From Micromonospora coxensis (GTDB lineage: Bacteria > Actinomycetota > Actinomycetes > Mycobacteriales > Micromonosporaceae), in contig NZ_LT607753.1 in the NCBI RefSeq assembly GCF_900090295.1, positions 1,054,001 to 1,118,000 of the forward strand: 64,000 bases of DNA. Reading direction: 5' to 3'. Position numbers and translations under genes: made by a program. The notes beneath the pieces are model-generated. The model had not been told where the DNA came from. It made no database searches and worked only from the letters and a program-made list of their open reading frames with translations. Shown piece by piece: positions 20,610 through 29,961 of this stretch. Positions within the stretch are counted from its first letter, which is position 1. Each line of letters opens with the position of its first letter.

Positions 20610-23531
20610 TCACTCGCCCCGGGTACGCAGGAAGATCGCGCTGGCCTGCACCCGGGTGCGGACCTGGAGCTTGTCGAAGATGTGCGAGACGTGCACCCCG
20701 ATGGTCCGTTCGCTGATGAACAGCCGCTGGCCGATCTCCTTGTTGGTCAGCCCCTCGGCGACCGCGGCCAGCACCTCACGCTCCCGGGCGGTGAGCACCG
20801 CCAGCTCGTCGCCGGCCGGCTCGCCCCGGCCCGCGGACCGGCCGGCCGGCCGCACCCGCTCCTCCAACTCCACCCGGGCACGACCGGCGAGGGTGGTGAT
20901 CTCACTGGTCAGCGGCGCCGCGCCGAGCGCCTGCGCCATCTCGTACGCCCGACGCAGCAGCTTCGCGGCGGTGGCGCTGCGGCTGCGCCGGGCCAGCAGC
21001 GCCTCGGCCTGCCGCAGCCGCGAGTACGCCGCCGGGTACGGGTGGTTGCGCCGGTCCCACTCGGCCGCCGAGCGGGCCCAGGCGTCCGGGTCACCGCGTC
21101 CGTCGAGCCGGCTCAGCTCCGCCGTGCACAGGGCGAGGAAGCCGTCCGCGACGTAGCGGACCGGACGGGCCGCCGTCACGCTCTTCGTCGTCACCCGGTC
21201 GACGGCGTCGCGCAGCCGGCGCAGGGCGGTCTCGTCGACCGGCACGCTCCGGCTGGCGTGCGCCTCCGCCTCCGCCCGCAGCCCGTGCCAGGCCAGCGTG
21301 GCCAGCAGCACCACGTCGTCGGAGCGGCTCTCGGTCAGGCCGCGCTGCACCGCCTGCCGGGCGACGTCGTGCCGCCCCTGCCACATGGCCAGCCCGGCGC
21401 GCAGGATCAGCATCGGCAGCACGTGCCGGGGCGCGCCACCGCCGGCGAGCATCGTCGCCACCGCCTCCAGGTCCCGGTCGGACGCCTCGACGTCGCCGTA
21501 CCCGACGGAGAGCCGGCAGCGGGCCAGCAGCAGCTCCACCGCGTCCGCGCCGGACGGGCGGTGCCGCAGCGCCGCCGCGACCACCTTCTCCGCCTCGGCC
21601 CACTGCCCCACCCGGAACAGCCCGTTGGTGGCGATGGCCAGCAGCCGGGTCTCGTAGGTGCGCCCCAACCCCAGCTCGGCGACCCGCTCGGCACCCCGCC
21701 GGGCCACCACCACCCCCTCCTCGAGGATGTTCAGCGGCCCGGTCAGCAACTCCGCCAGGTGCAGGTACGCGCATGCGACGTCCTCGGGTCGGCCGGCCCG
21801 CTCGGCGATCTCCAGCGCCCGCCGCACCACCGCCAGCCCGGCGTCCGGGTCCTCCAGGAACGCCTCGCTGAAGCCGAGCGCCGAGCTGGCGAGCACCACC
21901 TCCGTGGTGCTGCCCTCGACCTTCGCCGCGAGCTCCAGCGCCTCCCGCGCGCGCCGACCGGCGTCGGCGTACCGGCCCAGGTGCAGCAGCAGCTCGGCCA
22001 GGTGCGCCGCGGCGGTGGCCCGTTCCCGGGCGGTGCAGTCGGCGGCGGCCAGGACCTGCTGGTACTCCGCCTCGGCGGGGGCGGACCGGCCGGCGGCGGC
22101 GAGGTAGCGGGCGCGCCGGATACGGACCGCGCAGGACGGCTCGGCCTCCTGCGCGCCGGCCAGCTCCGCCAGCAGGGACAGCGCCCGGGCGTGCTCACCG
22201 CACTGGTGGGCGGTCTCGGCGGCGTGTTCCAGCAGCGCCGCCCGGTCGACGTCGTGCGGGGCGGGACCGGCCGGGCCGCTCGCCGGGGTGGACGCCAGCT
22301 GCAGCGCCACCGACCAGTGCCGGTGCGCCTCGGCGAAGCCGTGCAGCCGCTCGGCCTCGCGGGCGGCGGCGATGGCGGCGGGCAGGGCACGGCCGGGCTC
22401 ACCGGCCAGCCGCCAGTGGTGGGCCAGCCGGGCCTGGTGCAGCTCGGCCGGCGCCCGGGTGAGCGCCTCCGCGTACCGCCGGTGCAGGGCGGAGCGCTCC
22501 GCCGGGAGCAGCTCGTGCTCCAGCACCTCGGCGACGAGCCGGTGCCGCAGCCGGTAGCCGTCGTCGGCGGAGACGACCAGGCGGTGCGCGACGGCGGCAC
22601 GAGCCGCCTCGATCAGCTCCTGCTCGGGCAGCGCCAGCACCTCGGCCAGCAGCCAGTGCTCGACCGGCTCCACCCCGGCGGCGACGGCGTGCACCACCGC
22701 GTGCGCGTGCTGGGGCAGCGCGTCGACCCGGGTCAGGAAGATCTCCCGCAGCGTGTCGGAGAGCCCGTCACGGCCGTCCCGCAGGTCGCGGGCCAGCTCC
22801 TCGACCACGAACGGGTTGCCGCCGCTGCGCTGCCAGACCTGCTCGGCGGCCTCCGGGGCCAACGGGGTGCCGACGATCGCGGCGGCCAGCCGGTCGGTGT
22901 CCGCGCGGTCCAGCGGGGCCAGGTCGAGCACCCGCACCGAGCGCAGCCGGCGCAGCTCGGTGAGCACCCGACGCAGCGGGTGGGCGCCCTGCAACGACTC
23001 GGCCCGCACCGCGGCGAGCACGGAGAGCTGGAGGTCGCCCAGCCCGGCGAGGAGGTAGAGCAGCAGTTGCCGGGTGCTCCGGTCGACCCACTGGAGGTCG
23101 TCGAGGACCAGCACCAGGGGGCGGCCCTCGGCGATCAGGCTCAGCCCCCGGGAGACCCGTTCGAGCAGCGCTCCGCCGTCCGGCGTCGCCGGCTCCTCGG
23201 CGAACATGCCCAGCAGGCCACGGACCGCCGACGAGGTGCGGGCGTGGGTGGCGGTCAGGTCGGCGTCGAAGCGGCGCAGCGCCTGCAACACCGGGTGCAG
23301 CGGCGAGGCGTCGCCGATGTCCAGGCAGGAGCCGGTCAGCACGACGGCTCCCGCGTCGCGCAGCCGCGCCCCGACCTCGTGCAGGAGGCGGGACTTGCCC
23401 ACCCCGCTCTCGCCGCTGACGAAGACCGCCGCCGTCTGCCCCGGGCCCAGCTCGTCGAGGAGCGCGGAGCGCAGCATGGTCAGTTGGTCGGCACGGCCGA
23501 CGAGCGGTGCGGTGTCCACATCGCTGGCCAT
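20610..23531 (-). CDS. LAL-type LuxR regulator with N-terminal AAA ATPase
   Basis: A 973-residue transcriptional regulator. The N-terminal ATPase has an intact P-loop GESGVGKS (residues 40-47) and Walker B LVLVLDDLQWVDRST. The middle (about 350-880) is TPR-like helical repeat sequence that could sense a small molecule. The C-terminal 65 residues are a LuxR helix-turn-helix (LTAREREVLAAVAEGLTNKEIGQRLFISERTIGVHVS in part). Length fits LAL regulators such as MalT relatives. It is divergent from the cyclase/ATPase gene with 190 bp between starts. Target genes are not evident. Confidence 0.92.
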   Translation of the reverse strand: MASDVDTAPLVGRADQLTMLRSALLDELGPGQTAAVFVSGESGVGKSRLLHEVGARLRDAGAVVLTGSCLDIGDASPLHPVLQALRRFDADLTATHARTSSAVRGLLGMFAEEPATPDGGALLERVSRGLSLIAEGRPLVLVLDDLQWVDRSTRQLLLYLLAGLGDLQLSVLAAVRAESLQGAHPLRRVLTELRRLRSVRVLDLAPLDRADTDRLAAAIVGTPLAPEAAEQVWQRSGGNPFVVEELARDLRDGRDGLSDTLREIFLTRVDALPQHAHAVVHAVAAGVEPVEHWLLAEVLALPEQELIEAARAAVAHRLVVSADDGYRLRHRLVAEVLEHELLPAERSALHRRYAEALTRAPAELHQARLAHHWRLAGEPGRALPAAIAAAREAERLHGFAEAHRHWSVALQLASTPASGPAGPAPHDVDRAALLEHAAETAHQCGEHARALSLLAELAGAQEAEPSCAVRIRRARYLAAAGRSAPAEAEYQQVLAAADCTARERATAAAHLAELLLHLGRYADAGRRAREALELAAKVEGSTTEVVLASSALGFSEAFLEDPDAGLAVVRRALEIAERAGRPEDVACAYLHLAELLTGPLNILEEGVVVARRGAERVAELGLGRTYETRLLAIATNGLFRVGQWAEAEKVVAAALRHRPSGADAVELLLARCRLSVGYGDVEASDRDLEAVATMLAGGGAPRHVLPMLILRAGLAMWQGRHDVARQAVQRGLTESRSDDVVLLATLAWHGLRAEAEAHASRSVPVDETALRRLRDAVDRVTTKSVTAARPVRYVADGFLALCTAELSRLDGRGDPDAWARSAAEWDRRNHPYPAAYSRLRQAEALLARRSRSATAAKLLRRAYEMAQALGAAPLTSEITTLAGRARVELEERVRPAGRSAGRGEPAGDELAVLTAREREVLAAVAEGLTNKEIGQRLFISERTIGVHVSHIFDKLQVRTRVQASAIFLRTRGE

Positions 23532-23721
23532 GGTCGCAGCCTAGTCACAGGTCCCCGGACCGTTCTACGGGCTTAATCCCGCTGTGGTACCTCTCGCGTC
23601 GACATTGCGACTAAAGGTTGCGGCCGGCCGACATACGTCGTTCTGCAGATCCCCCGTCGGCCCGGTGGTGACAGTCTCCGGAGGTCGTCAGGCACCGCGG
23701 CTGGGGGGAAAGGTGGGTGCG

Positions 23722-26277
23722 ATGCCACTGTCCACGATCGTCACCGGTCGGGAGGACGTCACCGGTCCGGCCTGGCCGGTGCCGGAGGAACGTCGCACGG
23801 TCACCGTGCTCTTCGCCGACATCGTCGGCTCCACGTCGCTGACCGAGCGGCTCGACCCGGAGGACGTCCGGGCCCTGCAACGGGCGTACTTCGACACCGT
23901 CGCCGGGGTGCTGCGGCGGTGGCACGGCGTGGTGGAGAAGTACGTCGGCGACGCGGTGATGGCGCTGTTCGGCGCCCGCCGCTCCGACGGGCTCGACGCG
24001 TACCGGGCGGTGCGGGCCGGGCTGGAGATCCAGCGCGCGCTGGACCGGCGGCCGATGCCGGGGGGCGTCCGGCTGCGGGTGCGCGTCGGGATCGCCACCG
24101 GCGAGGCGGTGGTCGACCTGGCCGCCGCCCGCGACGGCGGCCACTTCGCCGCCAGCGGCGCGGTGACCAGCACCGCCGCCCGCCTCCAGGAGCACGCCAC
24201 GGCCGGCGGCGTGGTCGTCTGCGCGGCCACCCACCGGGCCACCGCCGGGCTGGTCGACCAGCACGCGCTCGCCCCGGCGGCGCTGGCCGGCAAGGCGCTG
24301 CCGGTGGACGTCTGGCGGGTCACCGCGGCGACCCGGCCCCGGCCGGCCCGGCACGAGGGGCCGCTGGTGGGCCGACGACGCGAGCTGGCCACCGCCCGGG
24401 ACCAGCTCGTGCGCGCCGCCCGGGAACGCCGGCCGCGCTGGGTGTCGCTGGTCGGCCCGGACGGCATCGGGCGCAGCCGGCTGCTGCACGAGCTGCGCCG
24501 CACGGTGCGGCAGGTGGACGGCACGCCGGTGCGCTGGGGCGTGACGCGCTGCCCGCCGTACCCGGACGGGGTGCTCGCCCCGCTCGCCGACCTGGTCCGC
24601 GACCTCGCCGAGGTGGGCACGACGGACCCGGACCCGCTGGTCCGCCGGCGGCTGACCGCGCTGGTCGAGGGCCTGGTGCCGCCCGCCCGGTCGGCGCCGA
24701 CCGTGGCGGCGCTGGCGGCGCTGCTGGCCCGGCCGGACGACCCGGTGAGCGCGGCCCGGGGTGCGGCCGCCTGCCGGCAGGTGCTGCTGGCGTGTGCCGC
24801 CCGGCAGCCGTTGGTGGTCGCGGTCGACGACCTCGACCGGGCCGCCCCCGAGCTGGGACGGTTCCTGCACACCCTGTTCGCGGCGGCGACCCTGCGCGGG
24901 CTGCCGCTGGCGGTGGTGGCCACCCACCGGCCGCACTGGGCCGACCTGCTGCCCGGCCCCGCCGACCGCTGCCGGGTGGCGCTGTCGCCGCTCGGCACGG
25001 TCGACAGCGGACGGCTGCTGCGGCGGATGCTGACCCGCGCCGGCCGCCCGGCCGCGCTGGCCGCCCGGCTGCTGCCACTGGTCGCCGGCATCCCCGGCTA
25101 CGCCGCCGCGTACGTGGCCGACGCCGGCCGGGGCGAGGGGGCCCGGCCGGCCGGCCCGCCGGATCCCGCCGCACGCCCGTCGGGCAGCGCCGCCAGGGCG
25201 GAACCGGCGCTGCCCGAGGCGGTACGACGGGTGGCCGACGCCCGGCTGGACCGCCTCGACGGGGCGGGCCGGGCGGTGCTGATGGCCGGCGCGACGCTCG
25301 GCGCACCGTTCACCCCGACCACGGTCGACGGGTTGCTCGACTGGCCGAGCGGCCGGGCGGCGGCGGCGCTCCGCCGGCTCGCCGGGGAGGGACTGCTGCG
25401 ACGCGCCCCGGGCGGCCGGTACGCGATCGTGGACCCGGCCCTGTGCCGGGCCGCGTACGACCGGCTGCCGCGCGCGGTGCGGGCGGAGTTCACCCGGCGG
25501 GCCCGGGCCGGCGGCGCACCGATCGTCGTCGCCCGGGACGACCGCGCACCGGCCACCGGGGCGGCGCAGGACGTCCTGCCGGACCCCGGCCTCCGCCCCG
25601 AGGGCCCGGTACGCCGGCCCGTCGTCTCCGTGACGGCCACGGCCGACGCCCGCCGGCCGGGCGGCCCGGCCGGGCACGCGGGGACCGTATCGCGCGCCGG
25701 TGCCGCACTCACGCCGGTGTCCACGATGGCCGGCCGGACCACGACCGGGCCCGACGAGCCGTCCGGGCAGCCGCACCCACCCCGCTCGCCCGGCTCCGCG
25801 CCCGCCGTCGTCGCGCTCCCGCCGATGCCGGCCATCGTCGCGTCCTCGCCGACATTGGCCATCGTCGCGTCCTCGCCGACATTGGCCACCGTCGCCCTCG
25901 CGCCGGCACCGGCGGCCCCGGTCGTCGTCGCCCTGCCCCGGTCACCGGCCGCCCCGGACGCCGTCCTCGCGCCGGCACCGGCCGCCGCTGTCCTGCCGCC
26001 GGTGTCGCTCGCGGCCGGGCGGGCGGGCGCCCGGCCGGCGTCGACCGGGCCGGTGGCGACGGTCCGGGGCGGGACCGGGGACCGGGCGTGGCGCGCTGCG
26101 GTGAACGGCGACGACCGCCCACCGGGCCCGGGCAGCGGTCGACCGCGCCGGCAGTCCGACGCGGGCGGGGTCCCGGCGGGCAGCCGCCCGAACGCCCGTC
26201 CTGCGCTGACCGTGGTCGGCACGGGCCACCCCGCGCCACAGCCCTGGGCGACGGCGACCCACGCCCGCGCGGCATGA
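23722..26277 (+). CDS. Class III nucleotidyl cyclase-ATPase protein with degenerate P-loop and long disordered tail
   Basis: An 851-residue protein. Residues about 20-195 are a class III cyclase domain (TVTVLFADIVGSTSLTERL; VEKYVGDAVMALFG; metal Asp residues and the Lys present). The strand that normally carries the transition-state Asn reads AVTSTAARLQ, so Asn looks replaced. Then comes an NTPase-like region whose P-loop is GPDGIGRS, with Arg in place of the essential Lys. The last 250 residues are Ala/Pro/Val repeats (such as AIVASSPTLAIVASSPTLA). Start ATG 23722, with a GTG at 23713 as alternative. Activity is doubtful on this evidence; a ligand-binding or scaffold role is possible. Confidence 0.8.
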   Translation: MPLSTIVTGREDVTGPAWPVPEERRTVTVLFADIVGSTSLTERLDPEDVRALQRAYFDTVAGVLRRWHGVVEKYVGDAVMALFGARRSDGLDAYRAVRAGLEIQRALDRRPMPGGVRLRVRVGIATGEAVVDLAAARDGGHFAASGAVTSTAARLQEHATAGGVVVCAATHRATAGLVDQHALAPAALAGKALPVDVWRVTAATRPRPARHEGPLVGRRRELATARDQLVRAARERRPRWVSLVGPDGIGRSRLLHELRRTVRQVDGTPVRWGVTRCPPYPDGVLAPLADLVRDLAEVGTTDPDPLVRRRLTALVEGLVPPARSAPTVAALAALLARPDDPVSAARGAAACRQVLLACAARQPLVVAVDDLDRAAPELGRFLHTLFAAATLRGLPLAVVATHRPHWADLLPGPADRCRVALSPLGTVDSGRLLRRMLTRAGRPAALAARLLPLVAGIPGYAAAYVADAGRGEGARPAGPPDPAARPSGSAARAEPALPEAVRRVADARLDRLDGAGRAVLMAGATLGAPFTPTTVDGLLDWPSGRAAAALRRLAGEGLLRRAPGGRYAIVDPALCRAAYDRLPRAVRAEFTRRARAGGAPIVVARDDRAPATGAAQDVLPDPGLRPEGPVRRPVVSVTATADARRPGGPAGHAGTVSRAGAALTPVSTMAGRTTTGPDEPSGQPHPPRSPGSAPAVVALPPMPAIVASSPTLAIVASSPTLATVALAPAPAAPVVVALPRSPAAPDAVLAPAPAAAVLPPVSLAAGRAGARPASTGPVATVRGGTGDRAWRAAVNGDDRPPGPGSGRPRRQSDAGGVPAGSRPNARPALTVVGTGHPAPQPWATATHARAA

Positions 26278-26419
26278 CGGCCGGCGAACCGCTGCCGGAC
26301 GGGCGTCCCCGCGCACGACCACGACCGCGCGGCGCGACGCACCACGACCGCGAAGGCGTGACGCACCACGACGACGCGGCGTGACGCACCGCGACCGCGC
26401 GGTGTGACGGGTCGGGCCG
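26278..26419. repeat. Degenerate tandem repeat in the convergent gap
   Basis: About four imperfect copies of a 25-30 bp unit built on GACGCACCACGACCGCG and GGCGTGACGCACC. It separates the cyclase/ATPase gene from the convergent hydrolase gene. No gene or terminator is obvious. Confidence 0.5.
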
Positions 26420-26995
26420 TCAGCCGGCGGGGAGGGCGGCGAGGAACGCCTCGACGCGTTCCCAGGTCAGCGCCGTGGCGTCCGGGTCGTGATCCGGCAC
26501 GCCGGGATCGGTGAAGAGGTGGCCGGGGCCCGGGTAACGGAACACACCCAGCCGCGCGCCGGCGGCGGTCATCGCCCGTTCCCACTCGTCGATCTCGGGC
26601 TGCGGCTCGTACTCGTCGGGATCGGCCAGGTGCAGCTGCACCGGCAGCCCCGGGCGCACCGCCGCCGGGTCGCCGCCGGTGCCGTGCAGGAGCAGCAGCG
26701 CGGCGGCGGCGGGCCGTTCGGCCAGCAGCGCGCCGGCCACGCCCGCGCCCATCGAGTAGCCGGCGAGCACCGTCTGCGGCGGCAGTGGGGCGAGCGCCGC
26801 CCGGGCCCGCCGCAGCACCTCGTCCTGGCCCACCTTCTCCAGCAGGGCGAAGCCCTCCTCGACGGTGGTGGCGGCGGGCACGCCGTACAGGTCGGGGGTG
26901 AGCACCCGGTTGCCGGCGGCGCGCAGCCGCTCGGCGTCGGCCAGCACGGCGGGCCGGAGCCCGAAGACGGAGTGCAGGAGGACGATGTCGGCCAT
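26420..26995 (-). CDS. Dienelactone hydrolase-like alpha/beta hydrolase
   Basis: A 191-residue alpha/beta hydrolase. The nucleophile elbow is AGYSMGAGV (S81), the acid is in HLADPDEYEP and the His in YPGPGHLFTD. Dienelactone hydrolases usually have Cys as nucleophile; this one has Ser, as many actinobacterial relatives do. The length is a little short for the family. I start at the ATG at 26995; another in-frame ATG lies 9 nt upstream. Substrate unknown. Confidence 0.85.
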   Translation of the reverse strand: MADIVLLHSVFGLRPAVLADAERLRAAGNRVLTPDLYGVPAATTVEEGFALLEKVGQDEVLRRARAALAPLPPQTVLAGYSMGAGVAGALLAERPAAAALLLLHGTGGDPAAVRPGLPVQLHLADPDEYEPQPEIDEWERAMTAAGARLGVFRYPGPGHLFTDPGVPDHDPDATALTWERVEAFLAALPAG

Positions 26996-27051
26996 GACCC
27001 CCATCCTGCCCCGCCCGGGCGATGGTGTCCGGCCACCACGACCGGGGCCGG

Positions 27052-28161
27052 TCAGACCAGCGACTCCAACCGGGGCACCAGCTCGGCCGGGGCCGGCATC
27101 GCGGCCATCTCCCCGGCCACCTCGCGGGCGGCCGAGGCCAGCGCGGCGTCGGTGACCAGCCGGGTCAGCATGGCGGCGGTGACGGCCCGGGCCGGCGCGG
27201 CGAGCCCCGCGCCCCGGGCCGCCACCAGCTCGGCGTTGTGCCGGCGGTCGCCCGGCCCGACCGTCGCCAGTTGCGGGGCCCCGGCGGCCAGGGCGGCGTA
27301 GACGCTGCCGGCGCCGCCGTGGTGCACCAGGGCCGCACCGGCCGCCAGCGCCGCGCCCAGCGGGATCCAGCCGACGGTACGCACGTTCGGCGGCAGGCTG
27401 GCCCGGGCCAGCCGGGGCTCGGGGCGGACGAGCACGACGTCGGCGTCGACCCGTCCCGCCGCAGCGACCACCGCGCGCATCGGCCCGGCCGCGCCCGGAC
27501 CGGGCACGGTGCTGCGGCTGACCAGGATCCGGGGCCGCTCGCCCGGCTCGCGCAGCCAGTCGGGCAGCTCCCCCGCGCCGCCGTGCGCGGCGTACCGCAT
27601 CGGCCAGCCCTCCTGGACCAGCACGCTCGGCGGGGCGACGGCGATCGCGGCGGCCGGGGGCGGCAGGGCGTCGAGCCCGTGCCGCGCCAGCGCCCCGCCG
27701 AGCCGTTCGGTGGTCGCCCGGACGAGTTCCCGACCGTCGAACAGGGAGTTCTCCTGACGGACCGCCGGCACGCCGGTGCGGGCGGCGGCGAGCGCGCCCG
27801 CCACCGCGAGTGGCTCGTGGACGACCAGGTCGGGCCGCCACTGCCGGGCCAGCGCGACCAGCCCGTCGGCCAGCTCGTCGTTGACCCGCCCGAAGAGCCG
27901 GGCGACGCCCCGGGTGCCGGCCGTGCCGGCCAGCTCGGCCCGGGCGAGCAGTGGGTGACGCAGCAGCAGGGACCGGGCGATCGGCCCGAACGCGAAGCGC
28001 GGCGCGACGTCGCGCACCGGCAGGCCCGCGTCCGGCCCGGGGAGGCCGTCGGCGGCGCTGGCGACGAGCACGTCGTGGCCGGCGTCGCGCAGCGCCACGG
28101 CGAGCGGGACCATCGGCAGGACGTGCCCGGTCATGGGTGCGGAGACCACCAGGACGCGCAT
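27052..28161 (-). CDS. GT1-family glycosyltransferase (macrolide/MGT type)
   Basis: A 369-residue GT-B fold glycosyltransferase. The N-terminal acceptor domain begins RVLVVSAPMTGHVLPMVPLA, and the donor-binding motif HHGGAGSVYAALAAGAPQL sits near residue 291, as in nucleotide-sugar transferases of natural-product pathways. It lacks long insertions and is slightly shorter than most (about 390-420). No sugar or aglycone genes adjoin it, so acceptor and donor are unknown. It may glycosylate an endogenous lipid or inactivate foreign compounds. Confidence 0.88.
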   Translation of the reverse strand: MRVLVVSAPMTGHVLPMVPLAVALRDAGHDVLVASAADGLPGPDAGLPVRDVAPRFAFGPIARSLLLRHPLLARAELAGTAGTRGVARLFGRVNDELADGLVALARQWRPDLVVHEPLAVAGALAAARTGVPAVRQENSLFDGRELVRATTERLGGALARHGLDALPPPAAAIAVAPPSVLVQEGWPMRYAAHGGAGELPDWLREPGERPRILVSRSTVPGPGAAGPMRAVVAAAGRVDADVVLVRPEPRLARASLPPNVRTVGWIPLGAALAAGAALVHHGGAGSVYAALAAGAPQLATVGPGDRRHNAELVAARGAGLAAPARAVTAAMLTRLVTDAALASAAREVAGEMAAMPAPAELVPRLESLV

Positions 28162-28206
28162 CCGGCCGATGGTAGGCCGCGCCGGGGCGGCCGTGGGGGC
28201 GGCGCG

Positions 28207-28647
28207 TCAGCCGGGCGGGCCGGCGGCGGTGTCCGGGGCGAGGGTGCGGCTGCGACCGCGGAACTCGGCGACCACCTCGTCGCCGCGCCGGACGGTGACG
28301 TCGTAGATGCCGCTGCGGCCGTACCGGGTGCGCTCGGTGGCGTACGCGGTGAGCAGGTCACCCTCGCGGACCGGGCGCAGGAAGCTGATCTCGCCCCCGG
28401 CGGCCACGGTCACCGGGCCGTGGCTGTTGCAGGCCAGCGCGAACGCCGTGTCGGCGAGCAGGAACACGTAGCCGCCGTGGCCGATGGCGTGCCCGTTGAG
28501 CATGGCCGAGGTCACCCGCATCCGGGCCACCGCCGCCCCGTCACCGGCGTGGACCAGCTCGATGCCGAGGCTGCGCGACGCGACGTCCGCGTCGAACATG
28601 TCGTGCGCGGCGGTACGCGCCGACGCCGCGCCGTTCTCCGCCGCCAT
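28207..28647 (-). CDS. PaaI-type hotdog-fold acyl-CoA thioesterase
   Basis: A 146-residue hotdog-fold thioesterase. The helix motif LNGHAIGHGGYVFLLADTAFALACNSHG contains the catalytic HGG and the Asp of the PaaI family, and the following strands (AGGEISFLRPVREGDLL) match. PaaI proteins hydrolyse hydroxyphenylacetyl-CoA and rescue CoA from dead-end intermediates. No phenylacetate genes are nearby, so the substrate is inferred only as an aryl or acyl-CoA. RBS before the ATG is weak. Confidence 0.87.
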   Translation of the reverse strand: MAAENGAASARTAAHDMFDADVASRSLGIELVHAGDGAAVARMRVTSAMLNGHAIGHGGYVFLLADTAFALACNSHGPVTVAAGGEISFLRPVREGDLLTAYATERTRYGRSGIYDVTVRRGDEVVAEFRGRSRTLAPDTAAGPPG

Positions 28648-28862
28648 CAGCCCACCCGCCGGTCGACGGGGTCGCTCGGGAGTCGGGGGCTGCGCTCCTG
28701 CACGGCGCTCCTCCTGCCAGTCGTCGCCGGCACCCGCGCCGGCCGCCCCGGGTACCGTACGCCGCCGCGCAGGTCAGCCCGGCGGCGGCGGGTCACCGAC
28801 GCACGTCACCGACCGGCGCGGCACAATGACGGACCGTCGGACCGTAGCGGGAGGGAACGCCG

Positions 28863-29945
28863 ATGACGCGCAGCGCAGTCGCACCGGACCCGGCAGGACG
28901 CGAGGCGGGCCGGTCGACGCCGACCGCCGGGCCGGTGGTGCGCCCGGCCAGCCGACGCGACGATCTGGTCACCGTCGTGCTGGGCGCCTGCCTGATCGCC
29001 GGGGCGATGTCCGACGGCTGGGCGCACGCCAACATCGTCGACACCATCGAGGGCTTCTTCACCCCGTGGCACGGCCTGCTGTACGCCGGTTTCGCCGGCA
29101 CCGCCGGCTGGGTGCTCTGGCTGGCGTACCAGCGGCGGGACGCGGCGCCGCGCTGGTGGCGGGACGGCTGGCCGGCCGGTTACCGGGCCGGCGCGCTGGG
29201 CATCGCGGTGTTCCTCGTCGGCGGCCTCGGCGACATGGTGTGGCACGAGACGCTGGGCGTGGAGGTCGGCCTGGACGCCGCGTTCAGCCCGAGCCACCTG
29301 CTCATCGACGCCGGCGCGGTGCTGCTGCTGACCAGTCCGCTGCGCTCCTGGTGGGCCAGTGGCGAGGGCGGTACGCGGGCGGTGACCGGGGTGCTGTCCA
29401 TGACGCTGGGGGTGATGGCTCCGACCATCCTGCTCACCCACTCCTCGGCGTTCCTCACCGCCGCGCCGACGGAGGCGATCGGCGCGTACGGCAACCAGGG
29501 CCCGGCGATCCTGGGCGTCGACGCGTACCTGGTGACCACCGTGCTGCTGGTGGTGCCGTTCCTGTGGGCGCACCGGCGGCGGGCCACCGTCGGCGCGGGC
29601 ACCGCCCTGGTCGCCGGCGTCGCCCTGTTCGACCTGGTGATGTTCGAGTTCCCGGCGCCGCAGACCGTCGCCGCGCTCACCGCGCTGCTCGGCGCCCTGC
29701 TGGCCGACGTGGCGCTGCTGCGGCTGGACGCGGTCCGGGGCCGGGACGCGGCGCTGCGGCTGCCGATCGCCGGCGCGCTCTACGCCGGCCTGGTCTGGGC
29801 GGGGCACCTGCTGGGGCTGGCCCTCACCGACGGCCTGCGGTGGACCCCGGAGGTGTCCGGCGGCCTGGTCACCCTCACCGCGATCGTCGGTGCCGTCCTG
29901 GGTGGACTGGCGGCCCGGCCCTCGCCCGCGGACCGGACCGCCTGA
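28863..29945 (+). CDS. Polytopic membrane protein, function unknown
   Basis: A 360-residue protein with about eight membrane helices. Recognisable segments are SDGWAHANIVDTIEGFFTPW at the first periplasmic loop, GGLGDMVWHETLGVEV, and FSPSHLLIDAGAVLLL. The His residues in the WAH, PWHGLLY, WHE and SHLL motifs lie near membrane faces and could bind metal or heme, which is inference only. GGGAGG precedes the ATG at 28863. I recognise no characterised family. Confidence 0.75.
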   Translation: MTRSAVAPDPAGREAGRSTPTAGPVVRPASRRDDLVTVVLGACLIAGAMSDGWAHANIVDTIEGFFTPWHGLLYAGFAGTAGWVLWLAYQRRDAAPRWWRDGWPAGYRAGALGIAVFLVGGLGDMVWHETLGVEVGLDAAFSPSHLLIDAGAVLLLTSPLRSWWASGEGGTRAVTGVLSMTLGVMAPTILLTHSSAFLTAAPTEAIGAYGNQGPAILGVDAYLVTTVLLVVPFLWAHRRRATVGAGTALVAGVALFDLVMFEFPAPQTVAALTALLGALLADVALLRLDAVRGRDAALRLPIAGALYAGLVWAGHLLGLALTDGLRWTPEVSGGLVTLTAIVGAVLGGLAARPSPADRTA

Positions 29946-29961
29946 GCACCCGGGCGGCGGG

